From: Leuconostoc miyukkimchii
Lineage (GTDB): Bacteria; Bacillota; Bacilli; Lactobacillales; Lactobacillaceae
DNA length: 64,000 bases
Assembly: GCF_019656055.1 (NCBI RefSeq)
Contig: NZ_BPKY01000007.1
Location: forward strand, 1 to 64,000
Reading direction: 5' to 3'
Positions within the stretch are counted from its first letter, which is position 1, and each line of letters starts with the position of its first letter. The notes beneath the pieces were generated by a model. That model saw nothing but the letters and a program-made list of their open reading frames with translations. It ran no database searches and had not been told where the DNA came from. The position numbers were made by a program, and so were the translations under genes. This document shows, piece after piece, positions 1 to 8,049 of the stretch.

Positions 1-4
1 TATT

Positions 5-33
5 ATCTTACCACGCTCAGTTTCGCTTGTCAA
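5..33 (-). promoter_or_regulatory. Consensus promoter P2 firing out of the left edge
   Basis: On the minus strand a perfect -35 TTGACA (28-33) is followed after 17 bases by TAAGAT (5-10). The start point would lie at or beyond base 1, so the transcribed gene is outside the window. It sits about 90 bases downstream of a second consensus promoter. Such tandem strong promoters are typical of rRNA operons in lactic acid bacteria; the rRNA assignment is inference. Confidence 0.7.
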
Positions 34-93
34 CTACTTATTTTTAGCTAACCGCTTTCTCTCTCGCGTCCTTCGTATCAGACAACTATTACT

Positions 94-121
94 ACTATAC
101 TCGCTTTTCAAAAAATGTCAA
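94..121 (-). promoter_or_regulatory. Consensus promoter P1, tandem with P2
   Basis: Minus strand: TTGACA (116-121), 16-base spacer, TATAGT (94-99). It follows the stop codon of the 123-residue gene by about 25 bases and points the same way as P2. No open reading frame starts between it and the window edge, so it most likely feeds a stable RNA operon. Confidence 0.65.
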
Positions 122-145
122 CACTTTTTCTAAAAACAATTATCA

Positions 146-517
146 TTATTCCTCAAAACGCACAAAGGCAGTTGTTTGAAGTGTTTCAAGTAAATCGTGC
201 AATTGATTAGCTGGGACAAACTCAAGATGATTATTTAACTCTTTTTCTATTGAGTGCATATCAGATACATCAAAGGAATATAGCGACATCAAGACATCAT
301 CGTTATCTTTGACACTTGTTAATTCACCTAACCGCCATTCGTTAAAATTAACCGGTCCCAGTTTTTTCAGTTCACGTAATACTGCTCCCAATGAAGTATC
401 GTGATTATGGCGGTGCATTTTAGCGGTAAAAAAGCGATATGCGTCGCCGTCTTTTTCTACCAAAAAATATGGTAAGTTTTCTTTAACTGCAATTGCAGTT
501 GCTGCAATAAGTGACAT
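146..517 (-). CDS. Hypothetical protein (123 aa)
   Basis: Not recognised as a named family. The start is firm: AGGAGG lies 5 bases before the ATG at 517. The protein has no signal peptide or membrane segment, so it is probably cytoplasmic. It begins with a hydrophobic strand (SLIAATAIAV) and has a middle part (AVLRELKKLG, then EWRLGEL) that recalls a degenerate Nudix fold but lacks the Nudix box, so I claim no hydrolase activity. It lies 10 bases after the S1-domain gene and is probably co-transcribed with it, which hints at a conserved pair but gives no function. Confidence 0.75.
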   Translation of the reverse strand: MSLIAATAIAVKENLPYFLVEKDGDAYRFFTAKMHRHNHDTSLGAVLRELKKLGPVNFNEWRLGELTSVKDNDDVLMSLYSFDVSDMHSIEKELNNHLEFVPANQLHDLLETLQTTAFVRFEE

Positions 518-527
518 AATGCCTCCT

Positions 528-908
528 CTACTTGTTTATACGTGATAATGCTTCTGAGATCCATTCATCACGATGATCAGCAATTGGTGCAAAACCATAA
601 TTGAAATAGTTATTAGTCCAAAAATGCTTTCTCAGATTCATGTTTTTAGATATATTTTGTGATATAAGCTTATTATCTTGACGTAATGACAAGCTGATCT
701 TTCCTGTGTATTGCTCAATATCTAAGACAGTGACAACAACTTCTTGTCCAATTTGTAATTCTTTTTTTAAATCACGTACAATGCCTGTTTTACACTCTGA
801 TATGTGTATCAGACCTTGTGTTTTGTCGTCTAATATAACAAAAGCGCCATATGGTTTAATGCCTGTAATTCGCCCTTTTAACTTTTGACCAATACTGTAC
901 GTCATCAT
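528..908 (-). CDS. cvfD: S1 RNA-binding domain protein, CvfD/YugI (general stress protein 13) type
   Basis: A 126-residue protein whose first 75 residues form one S1 (OB-fold) domain: IGQKLKGRITGIKPYGAFV, GLIHISE and the closing GKISLSLR are the standard S1 signatures. The C-terminal third is a short polar tail, as in the YugI/GSP13/CvfD family of small ribosome-associated RNA-binding regulators. GAGGAA precedes the ATG at 908. An extended -10 (TGTTATAAT) lies directly upstream, right after the ppiB terminator, so the gene probably has its own promoter and is co-transcribed with the next gene. Family assignment is confident; the precise role is inferred from relatives. Confidence 0.85.
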   Translation of the reverse strand: MMTYSIGQKLKGRITGIKPYGAFVILDDKTQGLIHISECKTGIVRDLKKELQIGQEVVVTVLDIEQYTGKISLSLRQDNKLISQNISKNMNLRKHFWTNNYFNYGFAPIADHRDEWISEALSRINK

Positions 909-918
909 TTATTCCTCA

Positions 919-929
919 GTATCTATTAT
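919..929 (-). promoter_or_regulatory. Extended -10 promoter for the S1-domain gene
   Basis: Minus-strand TGTTATAAT (about 923-931) follows immediately after the T-run of the ppiB terminator and lies about 15 bases before the S1 gene. The TG one base upstream of TATAAT makes it an extended -10; no good -35 is visible, which such promoters tolerate. Confidence 0.45.
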
Positions 930-931
930 AA

Positions 932-955
932 CAAAAAAGCAGACGTTTAGTCTGC
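932..955 (-). terminator. Terminator overlapping the ppiB stop codon
   Basis: On the minus strand GCAGAC, loop TAAAC and GTCTGC form a perfect 6-bp stem followed by TTTTTTG. The stem begins inside the last codons of the cyclophilin gene: the stop codon (947-949) lies in the loop. Confidence 0.8.
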
Positions 956-1456
956 AATTTCAATCGTTTCAATTTTAACATCTTCGCGTGGCTTATCAGA
1001 CATGTCAACATTAACACTAGCAATCTTGTCAACAATATCTAAACCTTTAATTACTTGGCCAAACACTGTATGTTTGCCATTTAGCCATGGTGTTTCTTGA
1101 CCCTGAACAATAAAGAATTGAGAACCATTAGTATTTGGGCCCGCGTTTGCCATTGATAATGCACCGCGAACGTTCAATAACTTTTCTGAGAACTCGTCTT
1201 CAAAGCTTCCACCCCAAATACTTTCTCCACCCATACCTGTACCATTTGGATCACCACCTTGAATCATGAAATCACGAATGACACGATGAAAAATACCGTT
1301 ATTATAGTAACCATTCTGCGCATGAGTTATAAAGTTTTCTACTGTTTTTGGTGTAATATCAGCAAACAATTTAACCTGAATATCACCTTGACTCGTTTTG
1401 AATGTTGCAACTGGGCCATCGTAATTAATTGCATCTTTTTGTGGATAATCTGTCAT
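947..1456 (-). CDS. ppiB: Cyclophilin-type peptidyl-prolyl cis-trans isomerase
   Basis: A 169-residue single-domain cyclophilin catalysing proline cis-trans isomerisation. Visible family motifs are [19 protein letters not shown] (catalytic Arg and Phe/Met), [22 protein letters not shown] and [12 protein letters not shown]. There is no signal peptide or lipobox, so it is cytosolic. Start at 1456 is supported by AAGGAG. It appears to be a single-gene unit, with its own terminator overlapping the stop and the rpoZ terminator upstream. Length matches the PpiB family. Confidence 0.95.
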   Translation of the reverse strand: MTDYPQKDAINYDGPVATFKTSQGDIQVKLFADITPKTVENFITHAQNGYYNNGIFHRVIRDFMIQGGDPNGTGMGGESIWGGSFEDEFSEKLLNVRGALSMANAGPNTNGSQFFIVQGQETPWLNGKHTVFGQVIKGLDIVDKIASVNVDMSDKPREDVKIETIEIAD

Positions 1457-1504
1457 TTTATGCTCCTTTTGATAATTGACAATTATTTATAGCATCCAAT
1501 AGAA

Positions 1505-1545
1505 AAGCACCTTTCACACACAAAGTCGCGATCTGGTGCCTTATA
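1505..1545 (-). terminator. Probable terminator after rpoZ
   Basis: Minus strand: GGCACC and GGTGC arms (5-bp core) separated by about 22 bases, followed by TTTTC. It lies 8 bases after the rpoZ stop. The stem is short and the loop long, so confidence is moderate. Confidence 0.5.
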
Positions 1546-1552
1546 CCTACTA

Positions 1553-1765
1553 TTATACTTGATCTTCTAAATCGGGATCAATAATTACATCACCATTTTC
1601 AATTTCTTCTAATGCTTGTCCAACTGACTTGTTAGAATTAAACTTTTCTTGAGTTGCTGGCAATCCCGCGTCCAATTCGCGTGCACGTTTTGCCCCCAAT
1701 GAAATTAATTTGTACCGTGAATCAACTTTTTCTAGTAATTTATCAACTGATGGATATAGTAACAT
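1553..1765 (-). CDS. rpoZ: DNA-directed RNA polymerase subunit omega
   Basis: A 70-residue omega subunit, which helps beta-prime fold and assemble into RNA polymerase. Family signatures visible are [31 protein letters not shown] near the N-terminus and [13 protein letters not shown] near the C-terminus. AAGGAG precedes the ATG at 1765. It follows gmk by 11 bases, the classical gmk-rpoZ pair of Firmicutes, and both should come from the promoter at 2405-2433. Confidence 0.95.
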   Translation of the reverse strand: MLLYPSVDKLLEKVDSRYKLISLGAKRARELDAGLPATQEKFNSNKSVGQALEEIENGDVIIDPDLEDQV

Positions 1766-1776
1766 AGTTGTTCTCC

Positions 1777-2376
1777 TTATAATGTTTTTTCAAAAACACG
1801 TTTAACACGTAAACGTTCAGCTGTTATGATTGCTTTAATACGATCAACTGCCAAAACAACTTGATCATTTTCCACAGCATAATCATAATTAATCATTTGT
1901 TTTAATTCATCACGTGCAGCTGTAACACGTTTCTCGATAACTTCTTGTGAGTCTGTTCCTCTACCAACTAATCGTTCGCGAAGATTTGTTAAATCCGGTG
2001 GCGTTAAGAAAATGTAAACACCTTCAGGCATCTTAGATTTAACTTGTAAAGCACCTTGTACTTCAATTTCAAGAAAAACATCTCGTCCACTTGCCAAAGT
2101 TTGATCAATGAAACTTTTCGGTGTGCCATAATAATTGTTAACATATTGCGCATATTCTAACATATCACCATTGGCAATTTTTCCCTCAAATTCCTCCCGC
2201 GATACAAAAAAATAATCTTCACCATTTACCTCGCCAGCACGTGGCTTACGGGTAGTTGCTGATATAGAGTATTGAAAATCAATCCCATCTTCTTCAAAAA
2301 TCGCTTTGCGTACTGTACCCTTACCCACTCCGGAAGGGCCAGATAACACAATCAATAAACCACGCTGAGTCATCAT
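1777..2376 (-). CDS. gmk: Guanylate kinase
   Basis: A 199-residue enzyme phosphorylating GMP to GDP with ATP. The P-loop [11 protein letters not shown] is at residues 9-19, and the GMP-binding segments follow: [19 protein letters not shown] and the [15 protein letters not shown] stretch. Length is normal for the family (about 200). AGAGGAA precedes the ATG; a second ATG directly follows, so the start could be one codon later. It heads the gmk-rpoZ operon behind a strong promoter. Confidence 0.96.
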   Translation of the reverse strand: MMTQRGLLIVLSGPSGVGKGTVRKAIFEEDGIDFQYSISATTRKPRAGEVNGEDYFFVSREEFEGKIANGDMLEYAQYVNNYYGTPKSFIDQTLASGRDVFLEIEVQGALQVKSKMPEGVYIFLTPPDLTNLRERLVGRGTDSQEVIEKRVTAARDELKQMINYDYAVENDQVVLAVDRIKAIITAERLRVKRVFEKTL

Positions 2377-2404
2377 TTTTCCTCTTTATGTACTAATGTT
2401 AAAT

Positions 2405-2433
2405 ATTATACCGGCTTTCGACAATATATACAA
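2405..2433 (-). promoter_or_regulatory. Promoter of gmk-rpoZ
   Basis: Minus strand TTGTAT (2428-2433), 17-base spacer, TATAAT (2405-2410), ending 29 bases before the gmk start. Both hexamers and the spacing are near the sigma-A consensus. Confidence 0.7.
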
Positions 2434-2460
2434 TGCTAGCATATTTTTTAGATTAGATTT

Positions 2461-2472
2461 GAATATTTGTTC
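2461..2472. promoter_or_regulatory. Imperfect LexA-like box
   Basis: GAAT-ATTT-GTTC differs by one base from the Gram-positive LexA core GAAC-N4-GTTC. It lies 119 bases upstream of a perfect box in the same intergenic region. It may be an auxiliary site or chance in AT-rich DNA. Confidence 0.3.
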
Positions 2473-2569
2473 CCATGGACAAATACTGTGGTTATTCACA
2501 AAATTCCTGTTTTAACAACAACTAATTACATACTATACTTCAAGAAATGGTAAAGAACATTCAAAAAAT

Positions 2570-2598
2570 TTGCTTTTTTGAACATTTGTTCGTATGAT
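2570..2598 (+). promoter_or_regulatory. SOS-type promoter with perfect LexA box in the spacer
   Basis: TTGCTT (2570-2575), exactly 17 bases, TATGAT (2593-2598). The spacer holds GAAC-ATTT-GTTC (2580-2591) followed by G, a perfect match to the LexA/DinR core GAAC-N4-GTTC. A repressor bound there would block polymerase. It lies 32 bases before the ATG at 2630. Sequence and layout are seen; LexA binding is inferred. Confidence 0.75.
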
Positions 2599-2629
2599 GT
2601 AAGTAACTTATCGCTCAAGGAGCAAACAG

Positions 2630-2956
2630 ATGCAAAATTATCTGATACAACATCCCCTCGAATCACAACTAAATTGGATTAGAAGTCTTATCAAGAGGTT
2701 CACAGCCCCTAAAAAGCAAGTTCCCCTAAAGCAACAACTTTCGGCTGACAGAATCATTGCTTGTTTAGAAATGGCCTTAAATACAGATTTTCCAGTAACG
2801 ATACAGATCAACAATTCTCTTCTAAGTGAAGATGTCTCTAATATTTTTGGCTACATTTACCAAAACAATAACGGTCAATTGTTAGTTCAATCACCCAAAA
2901 CACACGAAATGATTATTGTTTTACCTGGAACAATTCGTAATATTACAGTTTATTAA
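2630..2956 (+). CDS. Small predicted SOS-regulated protein (108 aa)
   Basis: The only plus-strand gene I support in the window. AAGGAGC lies 7 bases before the ATG and a sigma-A promoter containing a perfect LexA box lies just upstream, so expression is probably induced by DNA damage. The N-terminal half is basic (IRSLIKRFTAPKKQ), then an amphipathic stretch (LSADRIIACLEMALN) and a beta-rich C-terminus (FPVTIQINNSLL ... GYIYQNNNGQLLV ... MIIVLPGTIRNITVY). The C-terminal half faintly resembles the YolD-like proteins that accompany Y-family polymerases, but the match is too weak to assign. No polymerase gene is adjacent. Cytoplasmic; function unknown. Confidence 0.75.
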   Translation: MQNYLIQHPLESQLNWIRSLIKRFTAPKKQVPLKQQLSADRIIACLEMALNTDFPVTIQINNSLLSEDVSNIFGYIYQNNNGQLLVQSPKTHEMIIVLPGTIRNITVY

Positions 2957-3020
2957 CATAAAACTTTATAGTTAATGAATTTTTTAAACTTTGAGCATAG
3001 CGTTTTTTGATATATAAGAT

Positions 3021-4100
3021 TTACCCTTGTAATATTTTTTCAAGTCTTTTAAAATCAACTTGAGACAATAACTGATTTAATGCGATAACATCAATATAGC
3101 GATCAATATCACTTGTTCCGCTCAGAATTTTACTTAACTTTTGTACAGCTTTTTTTTGACTTAAAAATGTTAAATACGATTTCACCTCACCGCCAATACC
3201 ATCCAGACTCTCCCAAGTTGGATGCCAATATTTCAGCAAACTTGTCATTGCAAAAGTATTTAATATTTCGGCATCCCAAATATCGTGAGTTGCGTTATAT
3301 TCTTTTGCCATACCTTCATGAAAAGCACGCAACATATTTTCAACATTTTCACTCACAACACCTTTAACTGATGATGACTTAAATGCGCGTATATATTTCT
3401 CACCATGCACCAGTTCGTTCTCAATTTCTGACACTGTCAAAACTGGAAAAGAAATTGTCTGACCGTCTGTTTTTAATGGTTTGATTTTTGCTTCTAATCC
3501 TCGAAAAGTTTCTGCAATGACTTCTATATTAAAATTATCATCCTGTTCATTTTCTATTAGAAATTTAAATTGTAGTTCATCAACAGCATTCGAATTTTTC
3601 ATCATTAATGCAACATCTTTTCCCTGCCACTTGAAAAAATTAATGGCCAGAATAGTTCTCATAATCATTCGCCAAAAATTGATGTCGAATTTTGGAGCTT
3701 GTGCAACATAACGTGCATTAACATGACCCTCTTTGATCAAAAACTGTTGCATATCATATAGCACAGGCACCAGTAAAATGAAATAACGCCAATTTTTATC
3801 ATCACTATTGACTAACGCTGCTTGCATAACCTCGTCAAGCTTTACGACAGCTCGCTCATTACTGGTAAATTGTGTAAATTGCTGATTTACCATCATTGCG
3901 ATAACATCATCCAAGAAAAAAGATGCAACTTCAAATGTTTCTTTACTGTATTTACTATTATGTGTTAAATAATATCGTGCACGTAGAAAACCTGCAAAAT
4001 CATTATAATCAAAATCTGGTAATTTATCCTTGGATACTAATTTATTTTTTTGTTGCGTATGCTTTATTTTTTTTATTTGAGCTGATTTGCCTTGTTTCAT
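3021..4100 (-). CDS. Hypothetical protein (359 aa)
   Basis: I do not recognise the family. The protein starts with a very basic tail (MKQGKSAQIKKIKHTQQKNK, residues 1-20) and is then soluble, mostly helical and charge-rich, with no signal peptide or convincing membrane segment. Aromatic patches (YFILLVPVLYDMQQF, NFWRMIMRTILAINFFKW) look like buried helices. The C-terminus DFKRLEKILQG is amphipathic. The Shine-Dalgarno before the ATG at 4100 is weak. It is convergent with the SOS gene, with only 64 bases between them, and follows another orphan in the same direction. Codon usage looks like its neighbours, so there is no sign of recent transfer. Confidence 0.7.
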   Translation of the reverse strand: MKQGKSAQIKKIKHTQQKNKLVSKDKLPDFDYNDFAGFLRARYYLTHNSKYSKETFEVASFFLDDVIAMMVNQQFTQFTSNERAVVKLDEVMQAALVNSDDKNWRYFILLVPVLYDMQQFLIKEGHVNARYVAQAPKFDINFWRMIMRTILAINFFKWQGKDVALMMKNSNAVDELQFKFLIENEQDDNFNIEVIAETFRGLEAKIKPLKTDGQTISFPVLTVSEIENELVHGEKYIRAFKSSSVKGVVSENVENMLRAFHEGMAKEYNATHDIWDAEILNTFAMTSLLKYWHPTWESLDGIGGEVKSYLTFLSQKKAVQKLSKILSGTSDIDRYIDVIALNQLLSQVDFKRLEKILQG

Positions 4101-4140
4101 ATTTTTAATTGTGTATAACTACACACTTGTCCCTTCATTA

Positions 4141-4491
4141 TTAAATGCTTAGATCTAAACTATATTTACCATTACCAAATTCATGTAATTTAAATTGAAA
4201 TACTTGTTCACCACGATCTAAATTAGTAGTTTTTACGGTTGCTTGTTGGCTACCTTCTAATTCGGCAATCTCAATAGCACCATTAATTGCCGACATCACT
4301 GGTGAAAATTCTTTTGTGTCTACAGAAACGTAAAATAGTTCTGCGTTGCCATATGTAGCTGATTTACGTAGTAAATTCACTGAAATTTTATACCGATTTG
4401 CATCAAATACAATATGATTAAAATTAAAATCATGTGCATAATGAAAAAGTGATGATAAAAAATCGTTTGGGTTAATCTTTTCTTTTGTCAT
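4141..4491 (-). CDS. Hypothetical protein (116 aa)
   Basis: A small soluble protein I cannot place in a family. It looks like an alpha/beta fold: a helical N-terminus (NPNDFLSSLFHYAHDF), then alternating strands such as HIVFDANRYKISVNLLR, ELFYVSVDT and QVFQFKLHEF, ending KYSLDLSI. No signal peptide or membrane segment. It lies 40 bases upstream of the 359-residue orphan on the same strand, so the two may be one transcription unit. The Shine-Dalgarno is poor (only AATAAAC before the ATG), which lowers confidence in the exact start. Confidence 0.65.
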   Translation of the reverse strand: MTKEKINPNDFLSSLFHYAHDFNFNHIVFDANRYKISVNLLRKSATYGNAELFYVSVDTKEFSPVMSAINGAIEIAELEGSQQATVKTTNLDRGEQVFQFKLHEFGNGKYSLDLSI

Positions 4492-4626
4492 GTTTATTGT
4501 GCGTTCGCTTTAGAACGTATTCCTTTAGAATGAAATTTATTATCCATACCATTGTACCCATAAACAGCGTTTCTTACCACCGCTTAGTAAAAAAACATTC
4601 GACAAATCGTTGAACATAACATTTTA

Positions 4627-4649
4627 TCAAATAATTATATATTATTTGA
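4627..4649. repeat. Perfect inverted repeat in the intergenic region
   Basis: TCAAATAAT, 5-base centre, ATTATTTGA: 9-bp perfect arms, flanked by further complementary ATTTTA/TAAAAT. There is no T-run on either side, so it is not a typical terminator. It lies 136 bases upstream of the 116-residue orphan and could be an operator or mRNA hairpin. Confidence 0.45.
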
Positions 4650-4708
4650 GCTATAAAATTTGTTAGGGGATACAATCAACTGAATTAACCACACCAAATA
4701 TTTAATAT

Positions 4709-4734
4709 AAAAAAAGACCCAATATTGTTCGGGC
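4709..4734 (-). terminator. Terminator after the YtxH gene
   Basis: Minus strand GGCCC, loop of 10, GGGTC (5 bp with one G-U pair) followed by TTTTTTT, 26 bases after the YtxH stop codon. Confidence 0.65.
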
Positions 4735-4759
4735 CATCAATCTTTTTGAATTTAATATT

Positions 4760-5350
4760 TTATAGTGCATCATTGGTTTCGTCAACCTTATCAGAAACAT
4801 CTTCCGATACTTTATCAACTGTTTGAGCTACTTTTTCTTTAGAATCTTTAACAGTTTCTTTAACATCGCTGGTGACATTCTCAGCTGTTTTTTTTGCATC
4901 TTCAGATAAATCTTGTACAGTTTCTTCTAGTGTGAGCTCATCTTGTGTTAACTCAATATCATCGTTTCCGAACTTACTACGTAGTCCATCTATTGAATCA
5001 TGTGCCTTATCAACATAAGTTGTGGCAAAATCTTTTGCTTTATCAACATATGGTGAAGCTTGATCAGTTAGATTTTTAACATGATCAGCAGCCTCATCCA
5101 ATGTCTCAGCATATTTTTCTTGACTCTTCAATTTTAGATCAGATGCTTTTCCTTTGACATTTTCAGTAACATCCCCAACTAAATCCGCTGTTGCATATGC
5201 TGCATCATATGCTTTATCACGAAACAGTTCGCCGGCTTCATTAGCCTTTGACTTTAATTCGGCCTGCTTATCCTTTGGCAAAGCCTTGAATGCTGCAATC
5301 GTTGCAGCACCAGCTAGAATTCCTGCTAAAAATACTTTCACTTTTGACAT
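4760..5350 (-). CDS. YtxH-domain stress-type protein
   Basis: A 196-residue protein with the YtxH layout: one short hydrophobic N-terminal helix (VKVFLAGILAGAATIAAFKAL, roughly residues 4-22) followed at once by KDKQAELKSKANE and a long, highly charged, Lys/Asp/Ala-rich helical tail with LEA-like repeats (VTENVKGKASDLK, VTSDVKETVKDSKEKV). Probably anchored in the membrane with the tail in the cytoplasm. Relatives are general stress proteins; the exact function is unknown. AAGGAG precedes the ATG. Its start codon directly follows the DUF948 stop (TAAATG), showing tight co-translation with that partner. Confidence 0.85.
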   Translation of the reverse strand: MSKVKVFLAGILAGAATIAAFKALPKDKQAELKSKANEAGELFRDKAYDAAYATADLVGDVTENVKGKASDLKLKSQEKYAETLDEAADHVKNLTDQASPYVDKAKDFATTYVDKAHDSIDGLRSKFGNDDIELTQDELTLEETVQDLSEDAKKTAENVTSDVKETVKDSKEKVAQTVDKVSEDVSDKVDETNDAL

Positions 5351-5764
5351 TTACTTTGTCTCCTTCTTAGATGATTTATTTGCTCTGTGTTTACTCATAG
5401 CTGCTTTTGCAGCTTGCTTTGCAACAGCTGCCGCAACACCACTGGCACCAAATCCTGTCGCTGCCTTGGCTGTTGAAAACTTAGTTGTAACCTTCTGAAC
5501 TGCACTATTTAATTGTGAGACAGTATCTGACATTTCAGCTACTGCTTGTACGGTTGGATCTAATGCTTTTACCTTACCATTGACATCGGTTAACAACGTA
5601 TTTGCATTCCCAAGTATTTCATTACTAGATCGAGCAATACTATCTACATCTAATGTAATAATATCTAAGGACCTCGTCAACCTGAGTAAAAATATGCCAA
5701 TAAACAATACTAACAATAAAAAGGCAACGGCAAAAATAATAAGTGCTAATTGTCCTGGTTCCAT
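5351..5764 (-). CDS. DUF948 family membrane protein
   Basis: A 137-residue protein with a single N-terminal membrane helix (LALIIFAVAFLLLVLFIGIFLL, about residues 6-27), then a helical segment resembling methyl-accepting coiled coils (LDVDSIARSSNEILGNANTLLTDVNGKV), an Ala-rich stretch and a very basic C-terminus (SKHRANKSSKKETK). This is the DUF948 pattern, commonly paired with YtxH genes in Firmicutes and linked to general stress. AGGAGG precedes the ATG at 5764, and an extended -10 (TGTTATAAT) lies near 5845. Function unknown. Confidence 0.85.
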   Translation of the reverse strand: MEPGQLALIIFAVAFLLLVLFIGIFLLRLTRSLDIITLDVDSIARSSNEILGNANTLLTDVNGKVKALDPTVQAVAEMSDTVSQLNSAVQKVTTKFSTAKAATGFGASGVAAAVAKQAAKAAMSKHRANKSSKKETK

Positions 5765-5851
5765 AAAATCCTCCTAATATTTATAGTAAAACTCAAATAA
5801 TTATTATATGTAATATGAAAAAGATGCTAGTTTCATATCATCTTATTATAA

Positions 5852-5881
5852 CAAAAAAAGCTACTCAACGAGTAACTTTTT
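5852..5881 (-). terminator. Terminator after rny
   Basis: Minus strand: AAAAAG-t-TACTC, loop GTT, GAGTA-g-CTTTTTTT, an 11-bp stem with one mismatch, ending in a T-run, just after the rny stop. TGTTATAAT (extended -10) follows directly and probably starts the DUF948-YtxH transcript. Confidence 0.75.
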
Positions 5882-5883
5882 GC

Positions 5884-7509
<1,626 letters not shown>

Positions 7510-7535
7510 TCAGGTCAATCAAAAAAACTAAACTT

Positions 7536-8000
7536 CTAATGTTTTAAACGTCTTCTCATATCGCGTTCTTGGTCACGTCGCTTAATGTCTTCTCGCTTAT
7601 CATACTTTTTCTTACCACGACCAATACCAATTAATACCTTTGCAAAACCATGTTTTAAATAAACTTTCAACGGTACAATTGTAACACCAGCCTCATTTGC
7701 AGCTTTACTTAACGCAGAAATTTCACGCTTATGCAGTAGCAATTGCCGCGTGCGTAAAGGATCTACATTGAATTGATTTCCTTGCGCATACGATGCAATA
7801 TTGACATTTGTTAGCCTAGCATTACCATCATGAATCGTTATAAAACCTTCGCCAATTGTTATTTGCCCTGCACGTACTGATTTTATTTCCGTACCTGTCA
7901 AAGCTATACCCGCCTCAAACGTTTCTTCGATTGCATAATTAAATCTTGCTTTTCGGTTTTGCGCTAAATATTTGGTCGTATTTTGATTTTTTTTGGCCAC
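7536..8000 (-). CDS. smpB: SsrA-binding protein SmpB
   Basis: A 154-residue partner of tmRNA in trans-translation of stalled ribosomes. Motifs: AQNRKARFNYAIEETFEAGI, GTEIKSVR, HDGNARLTNVNIA and the basic C-terminal tail KKKYDKREDIKRRDQERDM that enters the mRNA channel. I place the start at the GTG at 8000: GGAGG lies 9 bases upstream and the protein then begins VAKKNQ as in the family; a reading frame from 8021 would add seven unconserved residues. It lies 49 bases after rnr, the usual Firmicute rnr-smpB pair. Confidence 0.95.
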   Translation of the reverse strand: MAKKNQNTTKYLAQNRKARFNYAIEETFEAGIALTGTEIKSVRAGQITIGEGFITIHDGNARLTNVNIASYAQGNQFNVDPLRTRQLLLHKREISALSKAANEAGVTIVPLKVYLKHGFAKVLIGIGRGKKKYDKREDIKRRDQERDMRRRLKH

Positions 8001-8049
8001 TATGTTAAACCTCCATGACAATTTAGCATACAGATTCGATTATACTGTA

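Noticed and set aside
2957-3020. Possible terminator between the SOS gene and the convergent orphan
   Set aside because: There is a T-run (TTTTTT) but no convincing stem on either strand.
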